Below, one piece after another: positions 18,989 to 27,956 of a stretch of 64,000 nt of DNA (position 1 is its first letter; the number at the start of each line of letters is the position of its first letter). Source of the stretch: Arthrobacter sp. E3 (GTDB taxonomy: Bacteria > Actinomycetota > Actinomycetes > Actinomycetales > Micrococcaceae). Under the pieces are notes generated by a model. It was not told the origin of the DNA and ran no database searches. It saw only the letters and a program-made list of their open reading frames with translations. The stretch lies in NCBI RefSeq assembly GCF_017353415.1, contig NZ_JAFMPX010000007.1:1-64000 (forward strand), in the 5' to 3' direction. Position numbers and translations under genes: made by a program.

Positions 18989-20068
18989 ATGAGCACCACT
19001 GCCGTTTCCGTTCCCATGCCCACTGTTCCGCGCCGCCGCCGCACGCCGGAAGACATTGCCGCCGCTGCTCCAGTGACGGGTGAAAAGCACGTACTGCTGG
19101 CTGCGCCCCGCGGTTACTGTGCTGGGGTGGACAGGGCCGTCATCGCTGTTGAGAAGGCGCTTGATCATTACGGCGCACCCGTGTACGTCCGCAAACAGAT
19201 TGTGCACAATGTGCATGTGGTGTCCTCCCTTGAGGCACGTGGAGCCATCTTCGTGGAAGAAAACGATGAAGTGCCGGAAGGTGCGCTGGTGGTCTTTTCC
19301 GCGCACGGCGTCTCCCCGGCCGTAGTCAAGTCGGCTGAAGACCGAGGCCTACGCACCATCGATGCGACCTGCCCCCTTGTGACCAAGGTACATAAGGAAG
19401 CCGTCCGTTTTGCCAAGGAAAAAAACCACATCCTGCTGATCGGCCACGAAGGCCACGAGGAAGTGGAAGGAACCTACGGAGAAGCTCCGGAGAGCATCAC
19501 GATCGTCAACAATCCGGAAGAGGCCCGCACTGTCCACGTTGAGGATCCCGAACACCTGATCTGGCTTTCCCAGACCACGCTGTCGGTCGACGAGACGATG
19601 GAGATTGTTGAAATCCTGCGTGAGCGGTTCCCCAAGCTGAAAAACCCTCCCAGCGACGACATTTGCTACGCCACCACAAACCGCCAGTCGGCCATCAAGG
19701 AGATCGCCCCGCAGGCAGACCTGGTGATCGTGGTTGGATCCTCCAACTCCTCCAACTCCGTCCGGCTGGTGGAGGTTGCTTTGGAGTACGGAGCCAAGGC
19801 CTCGCACCGCGTGGACTTTGCCAACGAAATTGACGAGACCTGGTTCGAGGGTGTGGCTACTGTGGGCGTCACCAGCGGTGCCTCGGTCCCTGAAATTCTG
19901 GTTCAGGACGTGCTGCACTTGCTCGCCGAATACGGCTACGGATCAGTGGAAGAAGTGGTCACGGCCCAGGAAGACATCCTGTTCTCCCTGCCCAAGGAAC
20001 TGCGCGCAACGTTGAAGGCAGCTGGCGACCCCGACTACAAGGGCGTCCGGAGCGCCAACCTGATGTGA
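18989..20068 (+). CDS. ispH: 4-hydroxy-3-methylbut-2-enyl diphosphate reductase
   Basis: A 359-aa [4Fe-4S] enzyme making IPP and DMAPP in the last step of the MEP pathway. The three cluster cysteines are visible: GYCAGVDRA (C44), [11 protein letters not shown] (C128) and [10 protein letters not shown] (C226); [20 protein letters not shown] and [10 protein letters not shown] also match. An N-terminal basic stretch PRRRRTPED is usual for actinobacterial IspH. The ATG at 18989 starts 11 nt after the stop of the upstream membrane protein; an ATG at 18980 is an alternative. Its stop abuts the stop of the convergent rmuC. Confidence 0.95.
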   Translation: MSTTAVSVPMPTVPRRRRTPEDIAAAAPVTGEKHVLLAAPRGYCAGVDRAVIAVEKALDHYGAPVYVRKQIVHNVHVVSSLEARGAIFVEENDEVPEGALVVFSAHGVSPAVVKSAEDRGLRTIDATCPLVTKVHKEAVRFAKEKNHILLIGHEGHEEVEGTYGEAPESITIVNNPEEARTVHVEDPEHLIWLSQTTLSVDETMEIVEILRERFPKLKNPPSDDICYATTNRQSAIKEIAPQADLVIVVGSSNSSNSVRLVEVALEYGAKASHRVDFANEIDETWFEGVATVGVTSGASVPEILVQDVLHLLAEYGYGSVEEVVTAQEDILFSLPKELRATLKAAGDPDYKGVRSANLM

Positions 20069-21265
20069 TCAACCGGCGGCCCCCAGCCGGCCGGGCGCTT
20101 CGAACTCCGGTGCGGAAAGTCCCCGCGGTGCCACCTCCACAGGTGCGGGGGAGTCAAGGGTTTTGGGGTCCATGGTGTTGAGCTTGCGGGCAGTGGGCAG
20201 AACTCTGGCCTCCAGCGTTCCCACAAGCTTGTTGTAGCGTTCGACGCTCGTTTTCAACGACACGCCAACGGCGGAGACTGCTTCACCCATGGTGCCCAAA
20301 CGCGAGTACAACTGGGCCGAAAGCTCAAAAAGTTCCTTGGCGCTTTCAGTCAGCACGTCCTGTCGCCACGTGAAGGCGACAGACTTCAAGATGGCCAGCA
20401 GCGAGATGGGTGAGGCCAGGACGACGTTTCTTGCCATGGCGTAATCCAACAGTTCGGGGTCGGCCATGAGGGCTGCAGACAAAATGGACTCCACGGGGAC
20501 AAAACAAATCACCAGTTCGGGGGAGTTCTTTGCCGAAGTCCAGTACTGCTTGCTGCCCAGCGCATCAATGTGGGATTTGACGGCCTTTGCATGGCGGGTC
20601 AAATGTTGGCGGGCTTCGACGCTGTCTTCCGGGCCGGCGTCGTGCGCGTTGAGGAAGGCACTCAACGGTACTTTGGCGTCCAAGACCAGCTCTTTGCCAC
20701 CGGGCAGCCTGACCACCATGTCGGGGCGGTGCACGCCGTCGTCGGTTGCGGTATGGACCTGCTCCTGGAAATCAACGTGCGACAGCAATCCGGCAGCTTC
20801 CACCACGCGACGCAATTGCACCTCACCCCACTTGCCGCGGGCACTCGTGGAGCGCAGGGCGGACGCGAGGGAGGATGTGGTGGCCAGCAGTTTGGCGTCG
20901 GCGTCCTTAGCCTCGCGAAGTTGCTCGGCCAGCTGGCCGTACTGCTCGACGCGGTCGCGTTCAAGAAGCGAGACTTGACGCTGGACGGCGTTGAGTTTCT
21001 CCGCCACAGGTCCCAGGGCTTGGAGCACGGAAGCGTCTGAGCCCTGCTGTGCCGTCAGTGCGTGGTTTTGAGTGGACAACAGCCGGCGCTCAGCGTCGGC
21101 AGCGGCAAAACGCGCGTTCAGGTCTGCCGCACGGCTGTGGGCCGCGTCAGCTTCCCCCTCAGCGCCGCGCAATCTGGCCAACAACAGCCGGGCAACCAAG
21201 GCAGCGCCCAGAAGCACCCCTGCCAACAACATCAAAATCGCTACAAGCCAGCCAATTCCATTCAT
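20069..21265 (-). CDS. rmuC: DNA recombination protein RmuC
   Basis: A 398-aa RmuC-family protein thought to limit DNA inversions. An N-terminal membrane anchor (about 3-28: IGWLVAILMLLAGVLLGAAL) leads into a coiled-coil (about 30-130) and the RmuC nuclease-like core with RGKWGEVQLRRVVEAAGL, DGVHRPDMVVRLPGGKELVLDAKVPL, FVPVESILSAAL and SPISLLAILKSVAFTWR. The ATG at 21265 sits directly before the anchor. It converges with ispH with no gap. Confidence 0.9.
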   Translation of the reverse strand: MNGIGWLVAILMLLAGVLLGAALVARLLLARLRGAEGEADAAHSRAADLNARFAAADAERRLLSTQNHALTAQQGSDASVLQALGPVAEKLNAVQRQVSLLERDRVEQYGQLAEQLREAKDADAKLLATTSSLASALRSTSARGKWGEVQLRRVVEAAGLLSHVDFQEQVHTATDDGVHRPDMVVRLPGGKELVLDAKVPLSAFLNAHDAGPEDSVEARQHLTRHAKAVKSHIDALGSKQYWTSAKNSPELVICFVPVESILSAALMADPELLDYAMARNVVLASPISLLAILKSVAFTWRQDVLTESAKELFELSAQLYSRLGTMGEAVSAVGVSLKTSVERYNKLVGTLEARVLPTARKLNTMDPKTLDSPAPVEVAPRGLSAPEFEAPGRLGAAG

Positions 21266-21382
21266 GGAACCACTTTCGCACGGGGCACTGACATTCCGCG
21301 TTTCACGGCGTTTCGCCAAGTGCTGCGCGGCCGTGCAAGGCTGGCAAAGCGGCGCAATAGGCACAAAAGCGGGCCCTAACTG

Positions 21383-21388
21383 TAGAAT
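21383..21388 (+). promoter_or_regulatory. -10 element TAGAAT for ychF
   Basis: TAGAAT ends 8 nt before the GTG of ychF and there is no ribosome-binding site, so the leader is absent or one to two nucleotides long. Confidence 0.45.
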
Positions 21389-21396
21389 CACATACC

Positions 21397-22482
21397 GTGG
21401 CTCTTACTATTGGCATCGTCGGACTGCCCAACGTCGGCAAATCAACCCTTTTCAACGCTTTGACGCGCAATAACGTGCTCGCTGCGAACTACCCGTTCGC
21501 CACGATCGAGCCGAACATCGGCGTCGTCAACCTCCCGGACCCCCGCCTGGCACAGCTTGCCGGCATCTTCGGCTCCCAACGCCTGCTCCCGGCCGTGGTG
21601 TCCTTCGTGGACATCGCCGGGATTGTGAAGGGCGCCTCGGAAGGTGAGGGCCTGGGCAACAAGTTCCTGGCCAACATCCGCGAAGCCGAGGCCATCGCCC
21701 AGGTCATCCGTGTCTTTGACGACCCGGACGTGATCCACGTGGACGGGAAGGTTGATCCGCGCTCCGATATGGAGACCATTAATACCGAGCTGATCCTGGC
21801 TGACATGCAGACCGTCGAAAAGGCCGTCCCGCGTCTTGAAAAAGCAGTGAAGCTCAAGCAGCGCGAAGCTGCAGAGCTCAACGCCGTCAAGGCTGCCCTG
21901 GCCGTCCTCGAACGCGGCGACACCATTTTTTCCTCCGTCAAGAGCGACAAGCTGGAGATGGAATACCTGAAGGAACTGAGCCTGTTGACGGCCAAGCCGT
22001 TCATTTACGTCTTCAACGTTGACGACGCCGTGCTGGGCAACCCGGAGCGCAAGGAAGAACTGCGCGCACTGGTGGCACCGGCCGACGCCATCTTCCTGGA
22101 TGCCAAGCTTGAGGCCGACCTCGTTGAACTGGACGAACAAGAAGCACGCGAGATGCTAGAGATGAGCGGCCAGGAGGAATCCGGACTCGACCAGCTGGCA
22201 CGCGTGGGCTTCCACACCCTGGGCCTGCAGACATATCTGACGGCCGGGCCGAAGGAATCACGCGCCTGGACCATCCGCCAAGGCGACACCGCACCGCAGG
22301 CAGCCGGCGTCATCCACACCGACTTCCAGCGTGGCTTCATTAAGGCCGAAGTGGTCCACTTTGATGACCTGATGGAGGCAGGCTCCATGCACGAGGCCAA
22401 GGCCCGCGGCAAGGTGCGCATCGAAGGCAAGGAATACATTATGCACGACGGCGACGTGGTGGAGTTCCGCTTTAACGTCTGA
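21397..22482 (+). CDS. ychF: Redox-regulated ATPase/GTPase YchF
   Basis: A 361-aa Obg-related P-loop protein that binds ribosomes and prefers ATP. Motifs: GLPNVGKSTLFNALT (P-loop), ATIEPNIGVV, the DIAGIVKGASEGEGLGNKFL switch II, FNVDDAVLGNP in place of NKxD, and a C-terminal TGS domain with AWTIRQGDTAPQAAGVIHTDFQRGFIKA. The length is standard. The GTG start appears leaderless or nearly so. Confidence 0.95.
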   Translation: MALTIGIVGLPNVGKSTLFNALTRNNVLAANYPFATIEPNIGVVNLPDPRLAQLAGIFGSQRLLPAVVSFVDIAGIVKGASEGEGLGNKFLANIREAEAIAQVIRVFDDPDVIHVDGKVDPRSDMETINTELILADMQTVEKAVPRLEKAVKLKQREAAELNAVKAALAVLERGDTIFSSVKSDKLEMEYLKELSLLTAKPFIYVFNVDDAVLGNPERKEELRALVAPADAIFLDAKLEADLVELDEQEAREMLEMSGQEESGLDQLARVGFHTLGLQTYLTAGPKESRAWTIRQGDTAPQAAGVIHTDFQRGFIKAEVVHFDDLMEAGSMHEAKARGKVRIEGKEYIMHDGDVVEFRFNV

Positions 22483-22632
22483 CACTCAACGGTCTGAACT
22501 CGTAACGCGGCGGCAGAGAACCCTGCGCGTTTCACCCCCTACCGGCCGCTGGATCTTTCCGCTGATCTATTGGATGGTTGACTACAAGATCAATCTCAGA
22601 TTCGTCCGGCACTTATGAAGGAGCTTCCAACC

Positions 22633-23073
22633 ATGACTTTTAATGTCTATCTTTCCGGTGAGATTCACACCGACTGGCGCGACGAGATCCAGCGCGGCGC
22701 ACAGGCTGCCGGGCTGGACGTGGAATTTACGGCGCCGGTGACCGACCACCCCGCAAGCGACGCCGCAGGCGACCATCTCGGCGCGACCTCCAGCCAGTTC
22801 TGGCGTGATCACCAGTCCGCCAAGGTCAACTCCATTCGTACGCGCACCTTGATTGAACAGAGTGATTTGGTGGTGGTGCGCTTTGGGGACAAGTACAAAC
22901 AGTGGAACGCCGCCTTCGATGCTGGCTACTGCGCCGCGCTGGGCAAGCCATACGTAACGTTGCATGACGAAGATATTGTCCATCCGCTCAAGGAGGTCGA
23001 CGCCGAGGCTCAGGCTTGGTGCACGACCACCGAGCAGGTGGTGCAGACACTGCAATACGTGCTCAAGGCATAA
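22633..23073 (+). CDS. YtoQ-family protein
   Basis: A 146-aa small protein of the YtoQ family, whose biochemical role is not established; the fold resembles nucleoside 2-deoxyribosyltransferases. Visible blocks are VYLSGEIHTDWRDEI, TAPVTDHPASDAAGD, SAKVNSIRTRTLIEQSDLVVVRFGDKYKQWNAAFDAGYCAALGKPYV and a C-terminal TTEQVVQTLQYV. The ATG at 22633 is preferred to the one at 22615 because AAGGAG, its ribosome-binding site, lies between them. Confidence 0.85.
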   Translation: MTFNVYLSGEIHTDWRDEIQRGAQAAGLDVEFTAPVTDHPASDAAGDHLGATSSQFWRDHQSAKVNSIRTRTLIEQSDLVVVRFGDKYKQWNAAFDAGYCAALGKPYVTLHDEDIVHPLKEVDAEAQAWCTTTEQVVQTLQYVLKA

Positions 23074-23102
23074 GTTCCAACTTCGCTGAAACTTTTACCG
23101 TT

Positions 23103-23143
23103 GGCCGCTAAGAACACGTGTTCTTAGCGGCCATGTACTTTTT
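23103..23143 (+). terminator. Strong intrinsic terminator after ytoQ
   Basis: A perfect 30-nt palindrome with 15-nt arms (GGCCGCTAAGAACAC and its complement) at 23103-23132 is followed by a six-T run at 23138-23143. It is convergent with the SCO1664-type gene that stops at 23214. Confidence 0.85.
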
Positions 23144-23213
23144 TGCCACCGGTTGTTCCATCGAAATGATGCTTCAACGGAATACAGCCTGCGTAGCTAG
23201 TACCGCAATGTCC

Positions 23214-23981
23214 TTAGAATAGGGGCCAAGGCACCGCGGACATCTTGCCGCTCGGCGCCGGAAACCGCCCTGCCAAGCGCAACTGGGAGCAACGCGCGGC
23301 GAGCGATGCGATCTCGCCGGCAGTGAGCAAGTCCCCCAGTTCTCGGCCCAGCCCACCGTGAAGGCCTTCGCTGACACGGTCTACGCCGTCGAGTTCCTCA
23401 GCGGTCAGATCCTCTCCCAGCCATCCCCACAGCACCGTGCGCAGCTTGTGGTCACGATGAAAGGTGAGCCCGTGGTCCACACCGTGTCGGCTTCCGTCGG
23501 CCATCGCAAGTATGTGGTCGCCTTTGCGGTCGGCATTGTTGATGATGATGTCGAACACCGCCATGCGTCGCAGCGCCGGCGAGTCCTCGTGAACGAGCGC
23601 GATCATCCGACCGGTCTCATCGCGTCCCTCGAGAATCTGTTTCCAGCCCGTCTCCGGCACAAGGTCCGTTGCGACCAGGTCCACGGCGTTTTGGGCGGGG
23701 TCTTGCTCCTGCCAGAGCTGCACCATTCCTTCGCCCAGCGGACCATCGCGCAGCCAGGTGTGCGGCACGACGTGCCCGCCAAAGACCTGCGAGAGAAGAT
23801 ACGCGGCCATCTCCCGATGAGCCAGACATCCTTCGGGAAAATCCCACAGCGGACTTTCGCCTGCTATCGGCTTATAGACCACCACCACGTCGCCGATCCT
23901 GCCCAGGAAAGTGGCGTTTGAAGCCGTCGTGATGCGGCCGGTGAGAGTCAGCTCAGAGGTCGCTAGGTCTGGCGCGGACAT
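23214..23981 (-). CDS. SCO1664-family protein
   Basis: A 255-aa member of a conserved actinobacterial family that resembles a lipid/protein kinase-like fold. The blocks are TASNATFLGRIGDVVVVYKPIAGESPLWDFPEG, EMAAYLLSQVFGGHVVPHTWLRDGPLGEGMVQLW, DIIINNADRKGDHIL and HGVDHGLTFH. The ATG overlaps the DUF3090 stop by one base (TGATG), so translation is coupled. It is the third gene of the usual MSMEG_4193 / DUF3090 / SCO1664 block. Its function is unknown. Confidence 0.88.
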   Translation of the reverse strand: MSAPDLATSELTLTGRITTASNATFLGRIGDVVVVYKPIAGESPLWDFPEGCLAHREMAAYLLSQVFGGHVVPHTWLRDGPLGEGMVQLWQEQDPAQNAVDLVATDLVPETGWKQILEGRDETGRMIALVHEDSPALRRMAVFDIIINNADRKGDHILAMADGSRHGVDHGLTFHRDHKLRTVLWGWLGEDLTAEELDGVDRVSEGLHGGLGRELGDLLTAGEIASLAARCSQLRLAGRFPAPSGKMSAVPWPLF

Positions 23982-24535
23982 CAGATCTCGGGAGGGGGAC
24001 AAATGTGCCCGTCGGCGTCCATGGGGAAACCGCAGAGTGGGCACGTCGGACGCCCAGCGCCCACGATCTCGCGGGTGCGCATGGCGAATGCGCGGGCGGT
24101 GCCGACCGGTATTCGCACCAGCAGCATTTCTGGCTCGTTGGCGCTGTCTTCTACGAGCCATTCGTCGTTGTCATCAGCGTCGACAATGGTGATGGGGTGG
24201 GCCTCAATGACGACCTGGGCCGTGGTTGGGTCCCACCCCAAGCTCATGGCCCCGGTGCGAAACTGCTCCAGAACGGCGTCGAGCTGGTCATTGTCGACAA
24301 GTTCAATGGGAGTACTTGTCGGAACGCTGAAGGGGTTGCCTTCAACGGTGATGAGTTGGTCAAGAATTTCGTCGATCTTGTCCGCAAGCAGAGCAGCCTG
24401 CTGTTTCTCAAGGGCAACACTCACCACCTGCGCTCCTGCGCGCACCTGTAGGTAGAAGGTTCGCGCCCCCGGAAGGCCGATGGTGCCAACGACAGCCCGA
24501 TCAGGCCAGTCAAACTCGTGGATACGTGTAGGCAT
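23981..24535 (-). CDS. DUF3090-family protein
   Basis: A 184-aa protein of a family found next to SCO1664-type genes. The N-terminus has HEFDWPDRAVVGTIGLPGARTFYLQ and VVSVALEKQQAALLADKI; the C-terminus carries a zinc-ribbon-like CPLCGFPMDADGHICPPP. TAGAAT lies 6 nt ahead of the ATG and there is no ribosome-binding site, so this gene probably begins a leaderless two-gene message with SCO1664. Function unknown. Confidence 0.9.
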   Translation of the reverse strand: MPTRIHEFDWPDRAVVGTIGLPGARTFYLQVRAGAQVVSVALEKQQAALLADKIDEILDQLITVEGNPFSVPTSTPIELVDNDQLDAVLEQFRTGAMSLGWDPTTAQVVIEAHPITIVDADDNDEWLVEDSANEPEMLLVRIPVGTARAFAMRTREIVGAGRPTCPLCGFPMDADGHICPPPEI

Positions 24536-24541
24536 ATCTGT

Positions 24542-24547
24542 ATTCTA
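24542..24547 (-). promoter_or_regulatory. -10 element TAGAAT, leaderless DUF3090 gene
   Basis: TAGAAT ends 6 nt before the ATG at 24535 on the minus strand. It separates the DUF3090-SCO1664 pair transcriptionally from the phosphatase gene upstream. Confidence 0.55.
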
Positions 24548-24559
24548 GGCACATTTGGT

Positions 24560-25252
24560 TCACGGCGCTTTTTGCCCTGCACCGCCGCCCACCGGCGCAT
24601 CACCAGCGACGATGCCGTTCGACAGCCACGACAGATCGCCCGCGGTGGTGTTGGTCGCGTGGACGGTCGGACGACTAACGCCATAGTGCACGATCGATAC
24701 AGAGGCAGGACCAATGTTGATGCGCTGGAACAAGTCAAGGTGCATGCCGAGCGCGTCGGCGAGGATTGACTTGATGATGTCACCGTGGCTCACAGCCACC
24801 CACACAGCCCCTGGCCCGTACTCGGCGTGGAAGGCTGCATCGTGGCGTCGAATTGCTGCCACGGACCGAGCCTGCATCCCGGCCATTGATTCACCACCGG
24901 GAAATACGACGGCGGACGGTTGCGACTGCACCATCGGCCACAAATCCTCGCTCGCGAGATCACGCAGTGCGCGGCCCTGCCACTGGCCGTAATCGCACTC
25001 GATGAGATCCGGATCGACCGTCGTGCTCGGAGTGCCAGCCTGGCGATCGAGGATGAGCTGGGCGGTCTGCTGACAACGCTCAAGAGGGCTCGACACCACC
25101 CCGACCAGGGGCACAGCAGCGAGACGGACTCCGGTCAGGACCGCTTGGTCGCGCCCGACCTGGTCTAGATCGATGCCTTCCGCCCGGCCGGCCAGCAGCC
25201 CAGTGGCATTGGCTGTGGTGCGGCCGTGCCGCACGAGAATAACTGTCGCCAT
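24560..25252 (-). CDS. Histidine phosphatase, MSMEG_4193-type putative phosphomutase
   Basis: A 230-aa histidine phosphatase-superfamily enzyme. The catalytic motif LVRHGRTTANATG is at residues 5-17; SSPLERCQQTAQL, ECDYGQWQG, FPGGESMAGM and the second catalytic His in VSHGDIIKSILADALGMHLD follow. A Gly/Ala-rich tail ends the protein. It heads the conserved block with DUF3090 and SCO1664. The ATG at 25252 has TAGGCT 6 nt upstream and is probably leaderless. The substrate is not known. Confidence 0.88.
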   Translation of the reverse strand: MATVILVRHGRTTANATGLLAGRAEGIDLDQVGRDQAVLTGVRLAAVPLVGVVSSPLERCQQTAQLILDRQAGTPSTTVDPDLIECDYGQWQGRALRDLASEDLWPMVQSQPSAVVFPGGESMAGMQARSVAAIRRHDAAFHAEYGPGAVWVAVSHGDIIKSILADALGMHLDLFQRINIGPASVSIVHYGVSRPTVHATNTTAGDLSWLSNGIVAGDAPVGGGAGQKAP

Positions 25253-25258
25253 CCACCT

Positions 25259-25264
25259 AGCCTA
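25259..25264 (-). promoter_or_regulatory. -10 element TAGGCT, leaderless phosphatase gene
   Basis: TAGGCT ends 6 nt before the ATG at 25252 on the minus strand, with no separate ribosome-binding site. Confidence 0.5.
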
Positions 25265-25767
25265 GTCACTTCCCTCGATGGGGGTGTGGACGGCATCGGT
25301 TGGCTGGGTGACCAGGCAGACATAGTACTGGCGGAACCCTTCATGCACGCCGACGCACTCCAAGATGCCCAGACGTACTCGGTACGCATAGACAAGCTCA
25401 CGTGATGCACGGGACGACCGAAGGGTGGTCCCGTGCTGGAACGTGATGAAGTTCCGGTTTTACGTCCAGGGCTGTTGATCCTCAGGTGATGCACTGGTCG
25501 TATCATCCTGACATTCGGAAGCACAAGCACGGCTGGCTGACGCATCGCCAACCCGTGTCACCGGGAAACGTGCTCGAAGTGCTGAAGGCGTTCGGGGCAA
25601 TCAACGCAGTTTCATGATTGAGGACCGGTGGCGGATCTGTTGAATGTTGACCGACGCAGGTCTCCATGAACTCCAGATCGTTGACGACCACTGACCCGAG
25701 CGGCCAGCTCTCACTCATTCATCCGGTGAGACTCTCACGGAGAGTGCCTGCACACAAGAGATCGACA
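25265..25767. other. Gene-poor stretch with unidentified coding fragments
   Basis: No complete gene is supported. On the plus strand a start-less frame of about 45 codons ends at 25405 (it contains WLGDQADIVLAEPFMHADAL), and another of 43 codons runs from a GTG at 25486 to 25617 (it contains HPDIRKHKHGWLTHR). Neither has a ribosome-binding site or a family I recognise. They look like leftovers of decayed genes at the left edge of the accessory tract. Confidence 0.4.
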
Positions 25768-26397
25768 CTAGAACTTGTCGCCGGTATTTATGACCGTCCA
25801 GCGTTTGTGCACGTGCTCTCCGCCAGCACCGACAAGTGTGAGTGTGTAGTCAACACTGTCCCTGGAACATCCGAAATCGCCTGGGTAGGGGAAGTCGTCC
25901 TGGGTGCCGGCCAGCGGAAGCTGCATGAATCGTGAGTCTGCTGCATCGCTGTTGCCAACAACGAACCACACTTCAACGGCCCCGGTGGTCGCCCACGATA
26001 CTTTCACCCCGGGCGCTGTGGGGGCAAAGCTAGGACCACCCGTCGAGCATCCGGACTCTTCTGCCGGGGCGGAGAAAGAGCTGAAACTCGGGGTGAGTGC
26101 CTGCGGAGCATCGCCAGGTGGTGAAGAAGGAAGTGGTGGGGGATTGGCCAACGGGGCTGAACTTGCCAATGGGGCATCACTGGGTGACGAGATTGGGCCT
26201 GGTGTGGGACGTGTGGAGAGGCCCGGAGCCGAGACGGGGTCGGACGTGCCACGGGTCATGAGGATCATAAGCAACACCACGACGGCGACAAGCAAGGCAC
26301 CGGCGATGGCTGTGATGGCGACGAGCCGACGGCGTGATGATGGCGCGGTCTCAACGCTTGGCGTTCCGAAGTTCCGACTGGGTATTTCGTCGCTCAT
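25768..26397 (-). CDS. Membrane-anchored Pro/Ser-rich protein with extracellular domain
   Basis: A 209-aa protein of unknown function. A short cytoplasmic N-terminus ends in RRR, then one membrane helix (about 26-47: LVAITAIAGALLVAVVVLLMILM), a 60-residue Pro/Ser/Ala spacer, and a C-terminal domain of about 90 residues with two cysteines (ESGCSTGG and FGCSRDS) that could form a disulfide. The ATG at 26397 has AAAGG 7 nt upstream. The arrangement suggests a surface-exposed single-pass protein. Confidence 0.6.
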   Translation of the reverse strand: MSDEIPSRNFGTPSVETAPSSRRRLVAITAIAGALLVAVVVLLMILMTRGTSDPVSAPGLSTRPTPGPISSPSDAPLASSAPLANPPPLPSSPPGDAPQALTPSFSSFSAPAEESGCSTGGPSFAPTAPGVKVSWATTGAVEVWFVVGNSDAADSRFMQLPLAGTQDDFPYPGDFGCSRDSVDYTLTLVGAGGEHVHKRWTVINTGDKF

Positions 26398-26667
26398 GGG
26401 GGAGCCTTTCGCCAGAAAGTTCGCCATCGAGGGGCACCTCGAATCCATACAGTGTAATCGAGCGGAACTCACGAGTCATCAGGCTGCACAGAGATTCTTC
26501 AAGGGGCCGTTCACGGCGTCACTGCGCAGAGTGAACATGTACCGTCCAACGCTGCAGCGTCAAGAGCCTGGGAACGGCGTGGTCTGTGCGTCCGGATAGA
26601 GCCTCGACCTATCGCCAGTTGAAGGATTAGCCTGAGTACATGGTGCAACGCCAGGTGAGGAGCAAGC

Positions 26668-27150
26668 ATGAGCAAGCATGAGGGTATTCCTGTTCCGCCC
26701 GTGGCGATGGTCGCAGCTGGGGTGGTACAGCGATTCACGCCCAAGGGCAAGAAATGCCGGCGGCTCCGCCGGGCGGCTTCGGTGATCCTGATGGCTGCTT
26801 CCGGCACGCTTCTATTCTCCACTTTCGCCTCCTTTACCCGGCATGGCACCACCGTGGATCCCACAGTCCCGGCGAGCGCCTCTACCCTTGTCACTGGCGG
26901 CACCAATGCGATCACACGCAACCCCATGTATGCGGCGATGGCCGGGATGCTGCTGGCCCATGCGGTCAGTAGGGGATCCTGGCAGGCGCTGCTGCCCGTG
27001 GCCGGATTTGTAGTGGTGGCGGACCGCCTTCAGATTGTCCGTGAAGAGCATGCCCTGCGCAGCCTGTTCGGGGAGGCATACCTCCAATACTGTGCCCGCA
27101 CGCCCCGGTGGATTGGACGGCGTACCTTGGACTGCTTCAAGGGGCGCTGA
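26668..27150 (+). CDS. Isoprenylcysteine carboxyl methyltransferase-like membrane methyltransferase
   Basis: A 160-aa membrane protein. An N-terminal amphipathic/basic segment is followed by hydrophobic helices and the family core FTRHGTTVDP, VTGGTNAITRNPMYAAMAGMLLAHAV, then EEHALRSLFGEAYLQYCARTPRW. This RNPMY...EE..L...FG..Y pattern is that of the ICMT/PEMT-like integral membrane methyltransferases, which bind SAM at the C-terminal part. The length is short but normal for bacterial members. GAGGAG lies 6 nt before the ATG. The acceptor substrate is unknown. Confidence 0.8.
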   Translation: MSKHEGIPVPPVAMVAAGVVQRFTPKGKKCRRLRRAASVILMAASGTLLFSTFASFTRHGTTVDPTVPASASTLVTGGTNAITRNPMYAAMAGMLLAHAVSRGSWQALLPVAGFVVVADRLQIVREEHALRSLFGEAYLQYCARTPRWIGRRTLDCFKGR

Positions 27151-27178
27151 ATGCCAAGGGGACGCCGCCCGGTGACTG

Positions 27179-27530
27179 CTACCCGGCACGCTCGTCTGGC
27201 CGTAGGGCGCGCAGCACGCAGAACTCGTTGCCGTCGGGATCGCCGTCGTCGACGATCTGCCAGTCAAGCGCCACAGCCTAAAAATGCGCGATCTGTGCAG
27301 CCCTACCGAGTCGAAGGAGAATACCTCAACGCGTAGGCTCCCGCGACCATTGTCTACTGGTGCCACAGCCCTGTGTAAAGTGCTGCGGTACTCTTGCAAG
27401 CATTATTGATATCAGGGCCGGGCCAACGGCACCATCCGGGAACGGACAGTAGTGGTAATCGTCGCCTCCGAGAACGTCGCTCATCTCACCGAACTGGAGG
27501 CGCCGGTGACCCAACGGACTGACCACTTAG
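27179..27530 (-). pseudogene. Decayed VOC (glyoxalase-like) protein gene, copy 1
   Basis: Pieces of one VOC protein appear in three frames on the minus strand: FPDGAVGPALI (upstream), then GSLRVEVFSFDSVGLHRSRIF, then ALDWQIVDDGDPDGNEFCVLRAL to a stop at 27181. The last piece is the typical DPxGNEFCVL end of glyoxalase-like domains. Frameshifts and in-frame stops break it. It is related to the remnant at 32186-32545, with which it shares a 23-nt stretch. Confidence 0.65.
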
Positions 27531-27539
27531 TGGTTCCAA

Positions 27540-27956
27540 GACCTCGGACCGGCCGTAGACCGATCGGTTTCTCATGGTGCCACCGGCCCCGGTGGCGGAC
27601 CCGCCGGGGGGATCTGGCGCACCGCCGTCGTGCCCGATGCTGCGCCGTCTTATTCACCTGCTGGAGAACATCTTGTGGAGGCCACGACGCTGTTGGATCG
27701 CCCTGATGGGCTTTCGGAAGAGCCTGCCCTCCGCCGTGACCTTCAGCGCCTCTACCAAGTCCGCATTCGGAACTGCGAGGTTGTGGTTCACCACGTTGTG
27801 CCTCATGCTCTCCCTACCCAGCAACCGCCGCTTGAGATAATCCGCCCCCAGTGGACGGGCTGCAGGACGCTGATAACAAGAGACCTCAGGTGCACAGGTT
27901 CAAACCAAGGCGCACTCTACTCCGGCGACGTCGCTGCCCGGGACGTGGCAGATTAA
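27540..27956 (+). pseudogene. C-terminal remnant of an FAD-dependent oxidoreductase
   Basis: The frame ending at 27956 reads GGIWRTAVVPDAAPSYSPAGEHLV, a linker with RDLQRLYQ, and a C-terminus with GCRTLITRDLRCTGSNQGALYSGDVAARDVAD. This is a worn version of the FAD-binding end of NAD(P)/FAD amine-oxidase-like enzymes (usually a GD..DT.SIQGAL.SG..AA pattern). The conserved Gly-Asp is now Arg-Asp. No N-terminal Rossmann motif is found upstream. Confidence 0.55.

Noticed and set aside
25486-25617. Ribosomal protein L34-like gene
   Set aside because: The basic stretch is short and lacks the L34 pattern; the rest of the frame does not fit.
27895-27925. tRNA T-arm-like GGTTCAAACC
   Set aside because: No acceptor, D-arm or anticodon arm around it; it lies inside the FAD-oxidoreductase relic.
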